Source of the DNA: Flavimaricola marinus
GTDB taxonomy: Bacteria; Pseudomonadota; Alphaproteobacteria; Rhodobacterales; Rhodobacteraceae
Reading direction: 5' to 3'
DNA: 64,000 nt
Assembly (NCBI RefSeq): GCF_900184895.1
Contig: NZ_FXZK01000001.1
Span: 682,001 to 746,000 of the forward strand
Of the stretch, positions 9,576 to 18,267 are shown in pieces. Every line of letters begins with the position of its first letter. The first letter of the stretch is position 1. Made by a program: the position numbers and the translations under genes. The notes beneath the pieces were generated by a model. That model was not told the DNA's origin and ran no database searches. It saw only the letters and a list, made by a program, of their open reading frames with translations.

Positions 9576-10391
9576 TCAGTCGGTCAAGATCCGAGGCTCA
9601 AGCACCATGACAGTGGGCCGGTCAGGCAGGTCTGCCAATGACAGAATGAGCGATGTGTCCCCGGTGCGCACAATATCGAAACTGTCGGACATCCCGGTCA
9701 GGAACGCGTCGAGCGTGCTGCGACCAAACCAATGCATCGGGATCACCACCCGGGCGCGAAGCCGGTCCATCACCCGAATGACGGTCGGATGATCCAGCGT
9801 CAGACCGCCATCAACAGGGACCATTACCACGTCCATGCGGCCGAGCAGGGCGTATTGGCGCGGCGTCGGCTCATGATGCAGGTGGCCCAGATGGCCGATG
9901 CACAGGCCCGCCACTTCGAACACGAAGATCGAGTTGCCATCGACGCGGACAGCGCCGCTGCTGCGGACATCGGTGGTGACATTGCGCACCAGCATCTCGC
10001 CCAGATCGAGGTAATGCTCCGCCGGACCATCGGGACCGGCCCAGCCGCGCAGCGGGTATTCGATCGCGGGGTCAACTACCGGTGTCCAATGGGTGCCGTG
10101 GGCATTGTTCATCGTCACGACATCGGGGGTGAAGTCGACATTGCCAAACCAGCCGGTGAAATCGGTCATCGCAGACAGGCCGCCCGGCGTCTGGATCAGA
10201 AACATCGCATGATCGACATAGCTGACGCGGACCTGATCGGCAGGCACCGGGTCCCGGAACGACGCGGTCATCACCGTATCCGGGCCTTGGGCAAGGGCGA
10301 TGCAATGGCTCGGGATGCGCTGCTGGGCCTCGGCCGGTGTCGACGCAGGCAGCGCAAGGGCGATCATCCAGAGCAGGGCAAACCGTTTCAT
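9576..10391 (-). CDS. Secreted MBL-fold metallo-hydrolase (UlaG-like)
   Basis: 271 residues with a signal peptide (MKRFALLWMIALALPASTPAEA). The rest resembles the UlaG/RomA-type beta-lactamase fold: VSYVDHAMFLIQTPGGLSAM, MNNAHGTHWTP, AGLCIGHLGHLHHEP and VVIPMHWFG supply histidines for metal binding. The classical HxHxDH motif is altered to NNAHGTHW, common in this branch, so hydrolytic activity is likely but not certain. The protein should be periplasmic. It lies upstream of the dehydrogenase on the same strand, 51 nt apart. Confidence 0.78.
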   Translation of the reverse strand: MKRFALLWMIALALPASTPAEAQQRIPSHCIALAQGPDTVMTASFRDPVPADQVRVSYVDHAMFLIQTPGGLSAMTDFTGWFGNVDFTPDVVTMNNAHGTHWTPVVDPAIEYPLRGWAGPDGPAEHYLDLGEMLVRNVTTDVRSSGAVRVDGNSIFVFEVAGLCIGHLGHLHHEPTPRQYALLGRMDVVMVPVDGGLTLDHPTVIRVMDRLRARVVIPMHWFGRSTLDAFLTGMSDSFDIVRTGDTSLILSLADLPDRPTVMVLEPRILTD

Positions 10392-10444
10392 GGCAGGTAA
10401 ACTAGACCAGCCTGACCCAAAGTCATCTGAAATCTGACGAATGG

Positions 10445-11029
10445 CTATCCGGCGTCGGTGCGGCCGCGACGATCGCTGCGCAAATTGGCGTAAAGCACAT
10501 GATTGCGCCAGCGGCCATTGATCTGCAAATAGCTCTGAGCGACGCCCTCGTATTTATAACCGCATTGCTCCAGCAACCGGCGGGACGGGGTATTCTCGGG
10601 CAGGCAACCGGCCTCGATCCGGCTGAGGTCCAGCGTCGTAAAGGCATAGTGAACAAGGGCCTCGATGGCCTCTCTCATATAGCCTTGGCGGGCAAAGGGC
10701 TGGCCGACCCAATAGCCGGTCGTGCCGGCCTGGGCCGGGCCACGGCGGATATTGTCGAGCGTGATCGCGCCAAGCAGGGCGGTATCGCTGCGGCGGATCA
10801 GAAACAGCGGCACCCCTGTGCCCGTCGCAATCGAGCGCTGCGACCAATAGACCCGATTGGTAAAGCTCTTGCGGCTGAGGTGGTCCTCCGCCCAAGTCGG
10901 CTCCCAAGGCTTCAGAAAGTCCTGGGAATCGCGGCGCAACGCTGTCCATGCCCGGAAATCACCGTGCTCGGGGGGGCGCAGAACCATCCGCTCTGTTTCA
11001 AGCCGAACCTTGCGCTTTGTCCTCAACAT
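10445..11029 (-). CDS. RimJ-like GNAT N-acetyltransferase
   Basis: 194 residues. It starts LETERMVLRPPEHGDFRAW in the style of ribosomal-protein alanine acetyltransferases and carries the acetyl-CoA motif GYWVGQPFARQGYMREAI, followed by LSRIEAGCLPENTPSRRLLE. RimJ-type enzymes acetylate the N-terminal Ala/Ser of ribosomal proteins, but many paralogues have other targets. Its ATG shares one base with the TAA of the M16 peptidase (TAATG), so it is the last member of the long coupled minus-strand run. Confidence 0.86.
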   Translation of the reverse strand: MLRTKRKVRLETERMVLRPPEHGDFRAWTALRRDSQDFLKPWEPTWAEDHLSRKSFTNRVYWSQRSIATGTGVPLFLIRRSDTALLGAITLDNIRRGPAQAGTTGYWVGQPFARQGYMREAIEALVHYAFTTLDLSRIEAGCLPENTPSRRLLEQCGYKYEGVAQSYLQINGRWRNHVLYANLRSDRRGRTDAG

Positions 11030-12294
11030 TACGCGGCGAGCCTGTCGCGCATCGCCTCCAGCGTCGGGGCGGCCTCGGCGGGGCCATAAAGCGTCAGCGC
11101 GGTGCCGGTATCGGCGACCATCTTCTCGGCATAGGTGCGCACGGCGTCGACAGTCACCTCGTCGATCTTCTCGACGGTTTCCTCGATGCTCGGCACCCGG
11201 TCCCAGATCGACAGCATCCGGGCCAGTCGCTCGGCGCGATGAGACGGGCTTTCAAGGCCCATCAACATGCCGGCTTTCATCTGGATCCGGGCACGGGCGA
11301 CCTCGGCTTCCGACATGTCGGAGGCAGCGCGCTTGAGCTCATCGAGGGTCAGATCGGTCAGCTCCGCGATATCCTCGGCGGAGGTGCCCGCATAGATCGT
11401 GGTCAAGCCGGTATCCTCATAGGCACCGGCTTGGGCAAAGATCGTATAGCACAGGCCCTTGTTCTCGCGGATCTCCTGAAACAAGCGAGACGACATGCCG
11501 CCACCCAAGGCGTTGGCATAGACCTGCGCGGTGTAGATCATCGGATCGCGGTAATCGGGGCCTTCAAGAGCCAGCGCGAAATGGACCTGCTCGAGGGATT
11601 TCAGCTCGCGGCGCTCGCCGCCCTGAAACCGGGCGGGCTGGATCAGGCTCGGGGTCTTCGAGGCGGGCATATGGCCAAACATCGCCTCGGCCTCGCGGCA
11701 GATCGCATCGTGATCGACAGCACCGGCAGCGCAGAGGATCATCTGACCGGGGCCATAGTGCTCGGCCACGAAACCCGACAGATCGGCCTTGGAAAAGGAC
11801 GACACCCGCTCGGCCGGGCCAAGGATCGTGCGGCCCAGGGCCTGTTCCGGATAGGCCACCTCTTGCAGCCAGTCGAAGACGATATCGTCGGGGGTATCGA
11901 GGCTCTGACCGATCTCTTGCAGGATCACCCCACGCTCGACCTCGATCTCGGCGGGGTCGAACACCGGGTTCAACAGAATATCGCCGATAACGTCCAGCGC
12001 CAGCGAGACATCATCCTCGAGGACGCGGGCGTAATAGGCGGTCATCTCACGACTGGTATAGGCGTTGATATAGCCACCAACATCCTCGATCGATTCCGCG
12101 ATCTGCAGGGCGGTGCGGCGCTTGGTGCCCTTGAATGCCATGTGTTCGAGGAAATGGGCGATGCCGTTCTGCTCGATCCGCTCGTGGCGACCGCCGGCCA
12201 TCACCCAGATGCCGATGCTCGTGGATTTCAGGCCGGGCATGGCCTCGGTGGCGATGCGAAACCCGTTGGACAGAGTGTGTAGCTTGACGCTCAA
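11029..12294 (-). CDS. M16 family zinc peptidase (mitochondrial processing peptidase-like)
   Basis: 421 residues. The inverted zinc motif HFLEH is at residues 47-51 (H47, E50, H51) with the third ligand Glu127 in GVILQE, so this subunit should be catalytically competent. The C-terminal R/Y-type segment (IRENKGLCYTIFAQAGAYEDTG) is also conserved. The start codon is a TTG at 12294 that overlaps the thrC stop codon (TTGA). No nearer ATG keeps the conserved N terminus TLSNGFRIATEAMPG. Bacterial members degrade peptides in the cytoplasm or periplasm; no signal peptide is visible here. Confidence 0.9.
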   Translation of the reverse strand: MSVKLHTLSNGFRIATEAMPGLKSTSIGIWVMAGGRHERIEQNGIAHFLEHMAFKGTKRRTALQIAESIEDVGGYINAYTSREMTAYYARVLEDDVSLALDVIGDILLNPVFDPAEIEVERGVILQEIGQSLDTPDDIVFDWLQEVAYPEQALGRTILGPAERVSSFSKADLSGFVAEHYGPGQMILCAAGAVDHDAICREAEAMFGHMPASKTPSLIQPARFQGGERRELKSLEQVHFALALEGPDYRDPMIYTAQVYANALGGGMSSRLFQEIRENKGLCYTIFAQAGAYEDTGLTTIYAGTSAEDIAELTDLTLDELKRAASDMSEAEVARARIQMKAGMLMGLESPSHRAERLARMLSIWDRVPSIEETVEKIDEVTVDAVRTYAEKMVADTGTALTLYGPAEAAPTLEAMRDRLAA

Positions 12295-13679
12295 TGCGTG
12301 ATCCGTTCTCGAATGAGGGCTTGCAGGGCGGACAGGTCGTTCGGCACGCGTGTCACCCGCTCTGACCGGTCATACAGATCCGCCATGCGGGATGGAAGGG
12401 GGGGACGCTCGCCGGTCGCGGCTTCGACCGCGTCGGGGAACTTGGCCGGATGGGCCGTGGCCAGCGTGATCATCGGCACCTCGCCCAGGAACGGCTGCGC
12501 CACATGCACCGCCACCGCGGAATGCGGGCAGAGCAGTTCCGTGCTGGCATTGCGCTCGGCGCGAATGGTCTGGCTCGTCTGCTCTTCCGAGGCACGGCCC
12601 GAGGCAAAGTGATCCTTTAGAAACTCCCAAGCCCCCTGCCCCACGGCAAAGCCGCCGTTGTCCTTCAACTCGGCCATTTGCGCGGCAACGACAGCGCCGT
12701 CGCGGCCGTAGGCATCAAACAGGACGCGCTCGAAATTCGACGACACCTGAATGTCCATCGACGGGCTGATCGACGGGGTCACGCCCTCCTTGCGCTGCTC
12801 TCCGGTTTCCAGCGTGCGGTGCAAAATGTCGTTCTGGTTGGTCGCCACGATCAACTGCTCGATCGGCAGCCCCATCTGCTTGGCGATATAGCCCGCAAAG
12901 ATATCGCCGAAATTCCCGGTGGGAACCGTAAAGCTCACCTTACGGTGCGGCGCACCCAGGCTGACGGCCGAGGTGAAATAATAAACGACCTGAGCCAGAA
13001 CCCGTGCCCAGTTGATCGAATTGACCCCCGCAAGGCGGACCTCGTCGCGGAAGGTCAGATCGTTGAACATGTCCTTCACGGCCGCCTGACAATCGTCGAA
13101 GTCGCCGTCCAGGGCGAGGGCATGGACGTTGTCCTCCACCGGCGTCGTCATCTGGCGGCGCTGCACCTCGCTGACGCGGCCATGGGGATAGAGGATAAAC
13201 ACATCCACATTGCCGAGGCCGCGAAACGCCTCGATCGCGGCCGAACCGGTATCGCCGGATGTGGCGCCGACAATGGTGATGCGCTTGCCGGATCGGGCCA
13301 ACGATGCCTGAAACATCTGGCCGATCAGCTGCATGGCAAAGTCCTTGAACGCCAAGGTCGGGCCGTGGAACAGCTCCAGCAGGAAGTGGTTCGGCGCAAG
13401 CTGAACCAACGGGGCGCGGGCCACATGGCCAAAGCCTGCATAGGCCTCGCGGATCAGGCTGCGAAAGGTGGCGTCGTCGAAGGTCTCGCCCAGATAGGGG
13501 CGCATCACGGTAAAGGCGACCTCCTCATAGCTGGCGCCAGCCATGGCGGCGATCTGCGCCGCTGTCAGGGTCGGCACCTCCGCCGGGACATACAGGCCAC
13601 CATCGCGGGCCAAGCCGGTGAGCATGGCCTCTTCGAATGTCAGTTCCGGAGCTTGGCCACGGGTAGAGATATAGCGCAT
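12291..13679 (-). CDS. thrC: Threonine synthase
   Basis: 462 residues from the ATG at 13679 (MRYISTRGQAPELTFEEA), one base overlapping the SURF1 stop (TGATG). It converts O-phosphohomoserine to threonine with PLP. The PLP lysine is K112 in GPTLAFKDFAMQ, with ATSGDTGSAAIEAFRG as the phosphate-binding loop. The in-frame extension to 13967 lies inside the SURF1 gene and is not used. Its stop overlaps the TTG start of the M16 peptidase. Confidence 0.95.
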   Translation of the reverse strand: MRYISTRGQAPELTFEEAMLTGLARDGGLYVPAEVPTLTAAQIAAMAGASYEEVAFTVMRPYLGETFDDATFRSLIREAYAGFGHVARAPLVQLAPNHFLLELFHGPTLAFKDFAMQLIGQMFQASLARSGKRITIVGATSGDTGSAAIEAFRGLGNVDVFILYPHGRVSEVQRRQMTTPVEDNVHALALDGDFDDCQAAVKDMFNDLTFRDEVRLAGVNSINWARVLAQVVYYFTSAVSLGAPHRKVSFTVPTGNFGDIFAGYIAKQMGLPIEQLIVATNQNDILHRTLETGEQRKEGVTPSISPSMDIQVSSNFERVLFDAYGRDGAVVAAQMAELKDNGGFAVGQGAWEFLKDHFASGRASEEQTSQTIRAERNASTELLCPHSAVAVHVAQPFLGEVPMITLATAHPAKFPDAVEAATGERPPLPSRMADLYDRSERVTRVPNDLSALQALIRERITH

Positions 13680-14356
13680 CAGACACGTTCCTTTCGGCGC
13701 AGCGTGCGATAGACCAGATACCCGCTCATCGCGGCCCAGACCAGAGCCAGAAGAAACCAAGTGATGGCATAATTCAGGTGATCGTTCGGAATTGCAGAGG
13801 TATCGATGGGCAACGGGGTCACGGCACTCGGATCCGCGACCTCGCGGGCCACGACCAGAATCGGCTCGGTGCCCAACGCGGTGGCCATCGCGGGCAGATC
13901 GCGGGCAAACCAGATGCCGCGCGCCACGTCCGGCTCCGGCGTCCAGTTGTCGACCTCGTCCGGCCACAGCAGGTTGCCCACAACCTCGATCGGACCGACG
14001 GGGCGCTCGGCGGTTTCGTCTTCCAGCGGGATATAGCCCCGATCCACCAACAAACGGCGGCCGTCGTCCGTGAGCACCGGCGAGATGACACGGTATCCCG
14101 CGCCCTCATCCTTGACCGACACAAGAACCCGGATCTCGCCATCGAGCAGGTCGCCCGTGACAGAAACCGGCAGATACTCGTCCTCCGCCTCGGTCGGATC
14201 ACTGGGCACAGCCACCGGAGGCGCGGTGATCCGAGCCTCGATTTGGGCAAGCACCGCCTCCTTCCACGCAAGGCGCTGCACCTGCCAGACGCCAAGGCTG
14301 ATTAGGATGGCGACACCGCCCAGTCCCAGAAGTATCGGAAATATCAACCGGCGCAT
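13679..14356 (-). CDS. SURF1 family cytochrome oxidase assembly protein
   Basis: 225 residues with the SURF1 layout: an N-terminal membrane span (IFPILLGLGGVAILISLGVW followed by QVQRLAWK), a periplasmic domain with LVDRGYIP and GIWFARDLP, and a C-terminal span (HLNYAITWFLLALVWAAMSG). SURF1 proteins help place heme a in subunit I of aa3 oxidase. Position directly after ctaE fits. A stem-loop between ctaE and this gene may reduce its transcription relative to the oxidase subunits. Confidence 0.93.
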   Translation of the reverse strand: MRRLIFPILLGLGGVAILISLGVWQVQRLAWKEAVLAQIEARITAPPVAVPSDPTEAEDEYLPVSVTGDLLDGEIRVLVSVKDEGAGYRVISPVLTDDGRRLLVDRGYIPLEDETAERPVGPIEVVGNLLWPDEVDNWTPEPDVARGIWFARDLPAMATALGTEPILVVAREVADPSAVTPLPIDTSAIPNDHLNYAITWFLLALVWAAMSGYLVYRTLRRKERV

Positions 14357-14370
14357 TTAGGCCTCGCTTG

Positions 14371-14400
14371 AAAGAGAAACGCGCGGGATACCCCGCGCGT
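14371..14400 (-). terminator. Intrinsic terminator or attenuator between ctaE and SURF1
   Basis: Read on the minus strand, a perfect 9-bp stem (positions 14392-14400 pairing with 14379-14387) with a 4-nt loop is followed by a T-rich run (complement of 14371-14379). It lies 133 nt after the ctaE stop and 15 nt before the SURF1 start, so it would end or attenuate the oxidase transcript. Confidence 0.7.
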
Positions 14401-14406
14401 CTTGGT

Positions 14407-14443
14407 CTTCTTTGGGTCCAAAATATCCTCGCCGAAGGCAAAG
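14407..14443. repeat. Dispersed intergenic element, copy 1 of 3
   Basis: A 37-bp sequence starting CTTCTTTGGGTCCAAAATAT and ending in GCCGAAGGCAAAG. Close copies lie at 58185-58221 and 62615-62647, all in the same orientation between minus-strand genes. This copy holds a perfect small palindrome, TTTGGGTCCAAA. It sits just beyond the ctaE terminator hairpin. Confidence 0.8.
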
Positions 14444-14532
14444 ATCTCTTTCGGATAAACGGTCGGGCCCGGCCCCACCTGCAAGATCATCGCGCGTCGA
14501 AGGATGGGCCGGAGCCCATCATCCGAGCTCGA

Positions 14533-15333
14533 TCAGCCGCCCCAGATATAGACGGCGAAGAACAGGAACAGCCAGACAACGTCCACGAAGTGCCAGTACC
14601 AGGCGGCAGCCTCGAAGCCGACGTGCTTCTCAGGCGTAAAGTGGCCGCGGTAGACGCGCATCAGGCAGACGAACAGGAAGATCGTCCCGATCAGCACGTG
14701 AAAGCCGTGAAAGCCGGTCGCCATGAAGAAGTTCGCGCCATAGATGTTACCGGAGAAGCCAAAGGCCGCATGGCTGTACTCATAGATCTGGAAGGCCGTG
14801 AACAACGCACCCAGTGCGATGGCGAGGATCAGACCCTTCTTCATGTCTTCGCGGTTGTTTTCATGCACGAGGGCATGGTGCGCCCAAGTCGCGGCACAGC
14901 CCGAGCAGAGCAGGATCAGGGTGTTGATCAGCGGCAGGTGCCACGGATCGAACGTCTCGATCCCCGCGGGCGGCCAGACACCGTCGACAGCCGGGCTCAT
15001 CGGGCCCATCGGATACATCGCATGCTTGAAGAACGACCAGAACCACGCGGCAAAGAACATGACTTCGGACATGATGAACATGATGAAGCCATAGCGCAGA
15101 CCGATGCGGACCACCGGAGTGTGATCGCCGGCCGAGCTCTCGGCCACGACCTCGGACCACCATGCGAACATGGTGTAGAGCACCGCCGCCAGACCCACGA
15201 GGAACAGGTACGGACCGCTGCCATGCATCCACAGCACCGCACCGAACAGCATCGCAAACGCGCCACCGCTTCCGACAAGGGGCCAGATCGAGGGGTTTAG
15301 AATATGATAGTCGTGGTTCTTTTCATGCGCCAT
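14533..15333 (-). CDS. ctaE: Cytochrome c oxidase subunit III
   Basis: 266 residues with seven hydrophobic spans, starting [18 protein letters not shown]. Conserved subunit III features include [19 protein letters not shown] (the conserved Glu of the lipid-binding helix), [29 protein letters not shown] and [16 protein letters not shown]. Subunit III stabilises the aa3-type oxidase and its proton uptake. It is 51 nt downstream of ctaG. The catalytic subunit ctaD is not in this window. Confidence 0.96.
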   Translation of the reverse strand: MAHEKNHDYHILNPSIWPLVGSGGAFAMLFGAVLWMHGSGPYLFLVGLAAVLYTMFAWWSEVVAESSAGDHTPVVRIGLRYGFIMFIMSEVMFFAAWFWSFFKHAMYPMGPMSPAVDGVWPPAGIETFDPWHLPLINTLILLCSGCAATWAHHALVHENNREDMKKGLILAIALGALFTAFQIYEYSHAAFGFSGNIYGANFFMATGFHGFHVLIGTIFLFVCLMRVYRGHFTPEKHVGFEAAAWYWHFVDVVWLFLFFAVYIWGG

Positions 15334-15384
15334 TTCGGTCGTTCCCTTGGGGCTTGGTCCAGCGAAACCGCCGGTTCTTCGTCG

Positions 15385-15987
15385 TTAGTTTGTCTCGGTC
15401 TCGGGCGCCGCGTCAACGGTCAGAGCCGCTTGCTTCACCGCGTCTTCCGGCAGGTCGATTTCATAAAACGTATAGCTCAGCGTGATCGTGTGCACATACT
15501 GGCCTTCGCGGTCGTCCACGATGGCCGGGTCCACGAAGAAACTCACCGGCATCTGCACCGTTTCGCCCGGTTGAAGGACCTGCTCGGTAAAGCAGAAGCA
15601 GGCGATCTTGTCGAAAAATCCGCCGGCAGCATAGGGCGTCACGTTGTAGGAGGCCTGACCGGCCACAGGACGGTCGGTCGGGTTGTGCGCTTCGTAAAAG
15701 GCCAGCCCGGTTTCCCCGATGCGCAATGTCATCTCGCGCTGAACCGGAGTGAACGTCCACGGCATCCCGCGCTCGATCGAAGCATCGAAGCGGACGGTAA
15801 TGGTCTCGTCGAGGATCACGTCGCTGCCGGCATCGGCCACATTCGTGGCCCCGCCAAAGCCCGTAACCCGGCAGAACCAGTCGTAGAAAGGGACCGACGC
15901 CCACGCGAGCGAGCCCATGAGGACCACGACGCCCACGGCTTGGGCGGCGGTCCTCTGCGGTCCCTGCAATGAGCCGAACAGTCTCAT
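15385..15987 (-). CDS. ctaG: Cytochrome c oxidase copper chaperone CtaG (Cox11)
   Basis: 200 residues: one N-terminal membrane span (TAAQAVGVVVLMGSLAWASV) and a periplasmic immunoglobulin-like domain. The Cu(I)-binding motif CFCF is at residues 130-133, with a further cysteine at 39 in FYDWFCRVTGFGG. Cox11 delivers copper to the CuB site of subunit I. Its ATG overlaps the stop of the 74-aa gene (ATGA), tying it into the ctaC-ctaB-orf-ctaG-ctaE operon. Confidence 0.95.
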   Translation of the reverse strand: MRLFGSLQGPQRTAAQAVGVVVLMGSLAWASVPFYDWFCRVTGFGGATNVADAGSDVILDETITVRFDASIERGMPWTFTPVQREMTLRIGETGLAFYEAHNPTDRPVAGQASYNVTPYAAGGFFDKIACFCFTEQVLQPGETVQMPVSFFVDPAIVDDREGQYVHTITLSYTFYEIDLPEDAVKQAALTVDAAPETETN

Positions 15988-16208
15988 TCCGATGCTCCCC
16001 CGTTGGCCTCGGCCTCGGTCGCCGCGGCCTCCAGCGCCGGACGGGCCACGTGGTCGAACCGCTCGAATTCCTGAATGTCACCCAGATTGAGCACCTTGAC
16101 CACGGTCAGGCCAAAGACGATGGCGACCAGCCCGACCAGAACAAGGCCGACCCCGGTATTGCGACCACGGCGGCGGCCATGCAGTTCGTGTTCAACGCGA
16201 ATAGCCAT
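15984..16208 (-). CDS. Small single-span membrane protein of the cox operon
   Basis: 74 residues from the ATG at 16208. A basic N terminus (HELHGRRRGRN) precedes one membrane span (GVGLVLVGLVAIVFGLTVVK) and an acidic C-terminal tail rich in Ala and Glu. Small orfs of this kind sit between ctaB and ctaG in related bacteria and are usually annotated as oxidase assembly proteins. The topology implies the basic end is cytoplasmic and the tail periplasmic. It is tightly coupled on both sides (1-nt overlap with ctaB, 4-nt overlap with ctaG). Confidence 0.82.
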   Translation of the reverse strand: MAIRVEHELHGRRRGRNTGVGLVLVGLVAIVFGLTVVKVLNLGDIQEFERFDHVARPALEAAATEAEANGGASE

Positions 16209-17158
16209 CAGAAAAAGCTCCAGCCGGCGGCGCGCAGCGCAGCCTCGACCAATAGGGCACCGAAGTGCAGAAACAGGTAGCTTAGCGAAATCCGGAACAG
16301 CCACTTTTCGGTGGCATAGTTGTCCGCCTCGGCCTGCGCGTCGTCACGACGCCAGACCTGCCAAGCGCCCCAAAGGAAACGGGCATTCAGAGCAACCGAC
16401 AGCGCCAGATAGACCGGTCCGCCAATCGAGGTGAAGCCAATACCCACGGCAACGGGCACCAGCAGCAGGGTATAGGCCAGAATGTGATGGCGAGTGACCC
16501 GGCGACCATGGGTCTCGGTCAGCATCGGCACGCCCGCGTCACCGTAGTCGGTGCGCACGAACAGGGCCAGCGCCCAGAAATGCGGCGGCGTCCACATGAA
16601 GATCAGCGCAAACATCAGCGCGGATTCGAGGCTGACCCCACCCGTCGCCACGGCCCATCCGATCATCGGAGGGAAGGCACCGGCGGCCCCGCCAATGACG
16701 ATGTTCTGCGGCGTGGCCCGCTTGAGCCACATCGAATAGACGACCGCATAGAAAAAGATGGTGAAGGCCAGCAGGCCAGCGGCCAGCGCATTCGTGGCCA
16801 GCCAGAGCAGCACGATGGAAAAGCCCGACAGAGCTAGGCCAACGCCCAGCGCTTCACCCGGCTCGACCTTGCCCGCAGGGATCGGGCGCTTGGCGGTGCG
16901 CTTCATCACCTTGTCGATATCGGCGTCCCACCACATGTTCAGCGCGCCGGAGGCGCCGGCGCCCACCGCGATGCACAGAATGGCGACAAAGCCGATGAAC
17001 GGATGCACGGGGAGCGGAGCCACGATCAGGCCGACGAGGGCGGTGAACACCACAAGAGACATCACCCGCGGCTTGAGCAGGGCGAAGTAATCGCCGAACT
17101 GCGCCTCGCCCGTCCGGGCGTCAGGGGCAACGTCTGTCATGCTTGTGGCGTCTGTCAT
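16208..17158 (-). CDS. ctaB: Protoheme IX farnesyltransferase (heme O synthase)
   Basis: 316 residues from the ATG at 17158; a TTG one codon earlier is less likely. A UbiA-type prenyltransferase with multiple membrane spans. The prenyl-diphosphate Asp motif appears as [20 protein letters not shown], and the conserved [17 protein letters not shown] is present. It adds a farnesyl group to heme b to give heme o, the precursor of heme a. Its stop overlaps the start of the 74-aa protein by one base. Confidence 0.95.
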   Translation of the reverse strand: MTDATSMTDVAPDARTGEAQFGDYFALLKPRVMSLVVFTALVGLIVAPLPVHPFIGFVAILCIAVGAGASGALNMWWDADIDKVMKRTAKRPIPAGKVEPGEALGVGLALSGFSIVLLWLATNALAAGLLAFTIFFYAVVYSMWLKRATPQNIVIGGAAGAFPPMIGWAVATGGVSLESALMFALIFMWTPPHFWALALFVRTDYGDAGVPMLTETHGRRVTRHHILAYTLLLVPVAVGIGFTSIGGPVYLALSVALNARFLWGAWQVWRRDDAQAEADNYATEKWLFRISLSYLFLHFGALLVEAALRAAGWSFF

Positions 17159-17240
17159 CAAAAGCCTGCCGTTTCTGCATCAAAAGCCCCGACCGGGGCA
17201 AAACCGCGGGCGGCATCGGCCGCCCGCAGGACACCTCCGC

Positions 17241-18074
17241 TTAGCTTGCGGGGAACTCTTCCTGAGCGCCGGCCAGCCACTCGTCGTAGACCTCTTGGCT
17301 CACGACCTTGACGGTGATCGGCATGTAGGCATGGGCCTGACCGCACAGCTCGGAACACTGGCCGAAGTAGACGCCTTCCTGCTCTGCGGAGAACCACAGC
17401 TGGGCCAGACGGCCGGGGACCGCGTCCTGCTTTACGCCAAAGGCCGGGATGGTCCAGGAATGGATCACGTCCGCACCGGTCACGTCCATCACGATGGTCG
17501 CGCCAACAGGCACCACGACCGCGGTATCCGTGGCCAGCAGGTAGAGGCTGTCGTCATAGCCATACTCGGCCAGCTCGTCGCGAGCGAGCATGTAGCTCTC
17601 GAACGAGACGCCGTCGTCGACGTATTCGTAGCCCCAGTACCACTGGTAACCGGTCACCTTGATGGTGATGTCGGCCTCCGGGATTTCCTGCTGCTTGAAA
17701 AGGATCGGCAGCGAGAACGCACCGATGAAGACAAGGATCACGACCGGCAGGATCGTCCATGCGACTTCCAGCGGCGAGTTGTGGGTGAACGACGCGGGGG
17801 TGGGGTTCGACTTGGCGTTGAACCGCATGATCACCCAAGCCAAAAGGCCGGTCACAAACAGAGTGATGATCGTGATGATCACCAAGAGCATGCCGTCCAG
17901 CCAGTGAATGTCACGGGCCAGTTCGGTTGCCGCAGGCTGCCAGCCCATCACGCCATCGGTCGGCTGACCGATGATTGGCAAATCCTCGATGGCTGTCTGT
18001 GCAGAGGCGGCGGCCCCGGCAAACGCAGTCAAAAGGCTTGTTCCCAACAGTTTGAAGGTTCGGGTCATATGCAT
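17241..18074 (-). CDS. ctaC: Cytochrome c oxidase subunit II
   Basis: 277 residues from the ATG at 18074, preceded by an AAGGGA ribosome site; a longer frame to 18101 lacks one. A signal peptide ends around ASA-Q26. Two membrane spans follow (about 61-83 and 103-126), then the cupredoxin domain. The CuA ligands are all present: H205 (VIHSWTIP), C240, E242, C244 and H248 in CSELCGQAH, and M251. The aromatic YQWYWGYEY stretch near 143-151 is the electron-entry region. This is the first gene of the oxidase operon. Confidence 0.97.
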   Translation of the reverse strand: MHMTRTFKLLGTSLLTAFAGAAASAQTAIEDLPIIGQPTDGVMGWQPAATELARDIHWLDGMLLVIITIITLFVTGLLAWVIMRFNAKSNPTPASFTHNSPLEVAWTILPVVILVFIGAFSLPILFKQQEIPEADITIKVTGYQWYWGYEYVDDGVSFESYMLARDELAEYGYDDSLYLLATDTAVVVPVGATIVMDVTGADVIHSWTIPAFGVKQDAVPGRLAQLWFSAEQEGVYFGQCSELCGQAHAYMPITVKVVSQEVYDEWLAGAQEEFPAS

Positions 18075-18267
18075 CGTGTTCCCTTGTCTTTGGACCGTCA
18101 TCGGCCGGTCCTGGGCTTGTCTCGGGCCATTTGGACCCCACTTCAGGGGAATCCGGTTGTCTGGGGCGTCTCATCCCATATCCTGACGCTCATAACAAGA
18201 AGCGCAGTTGCGGCAAACAGACGCTTTTCACACCGCGTACCGCCGACCTGCAAAGAGGACGTTAAGA

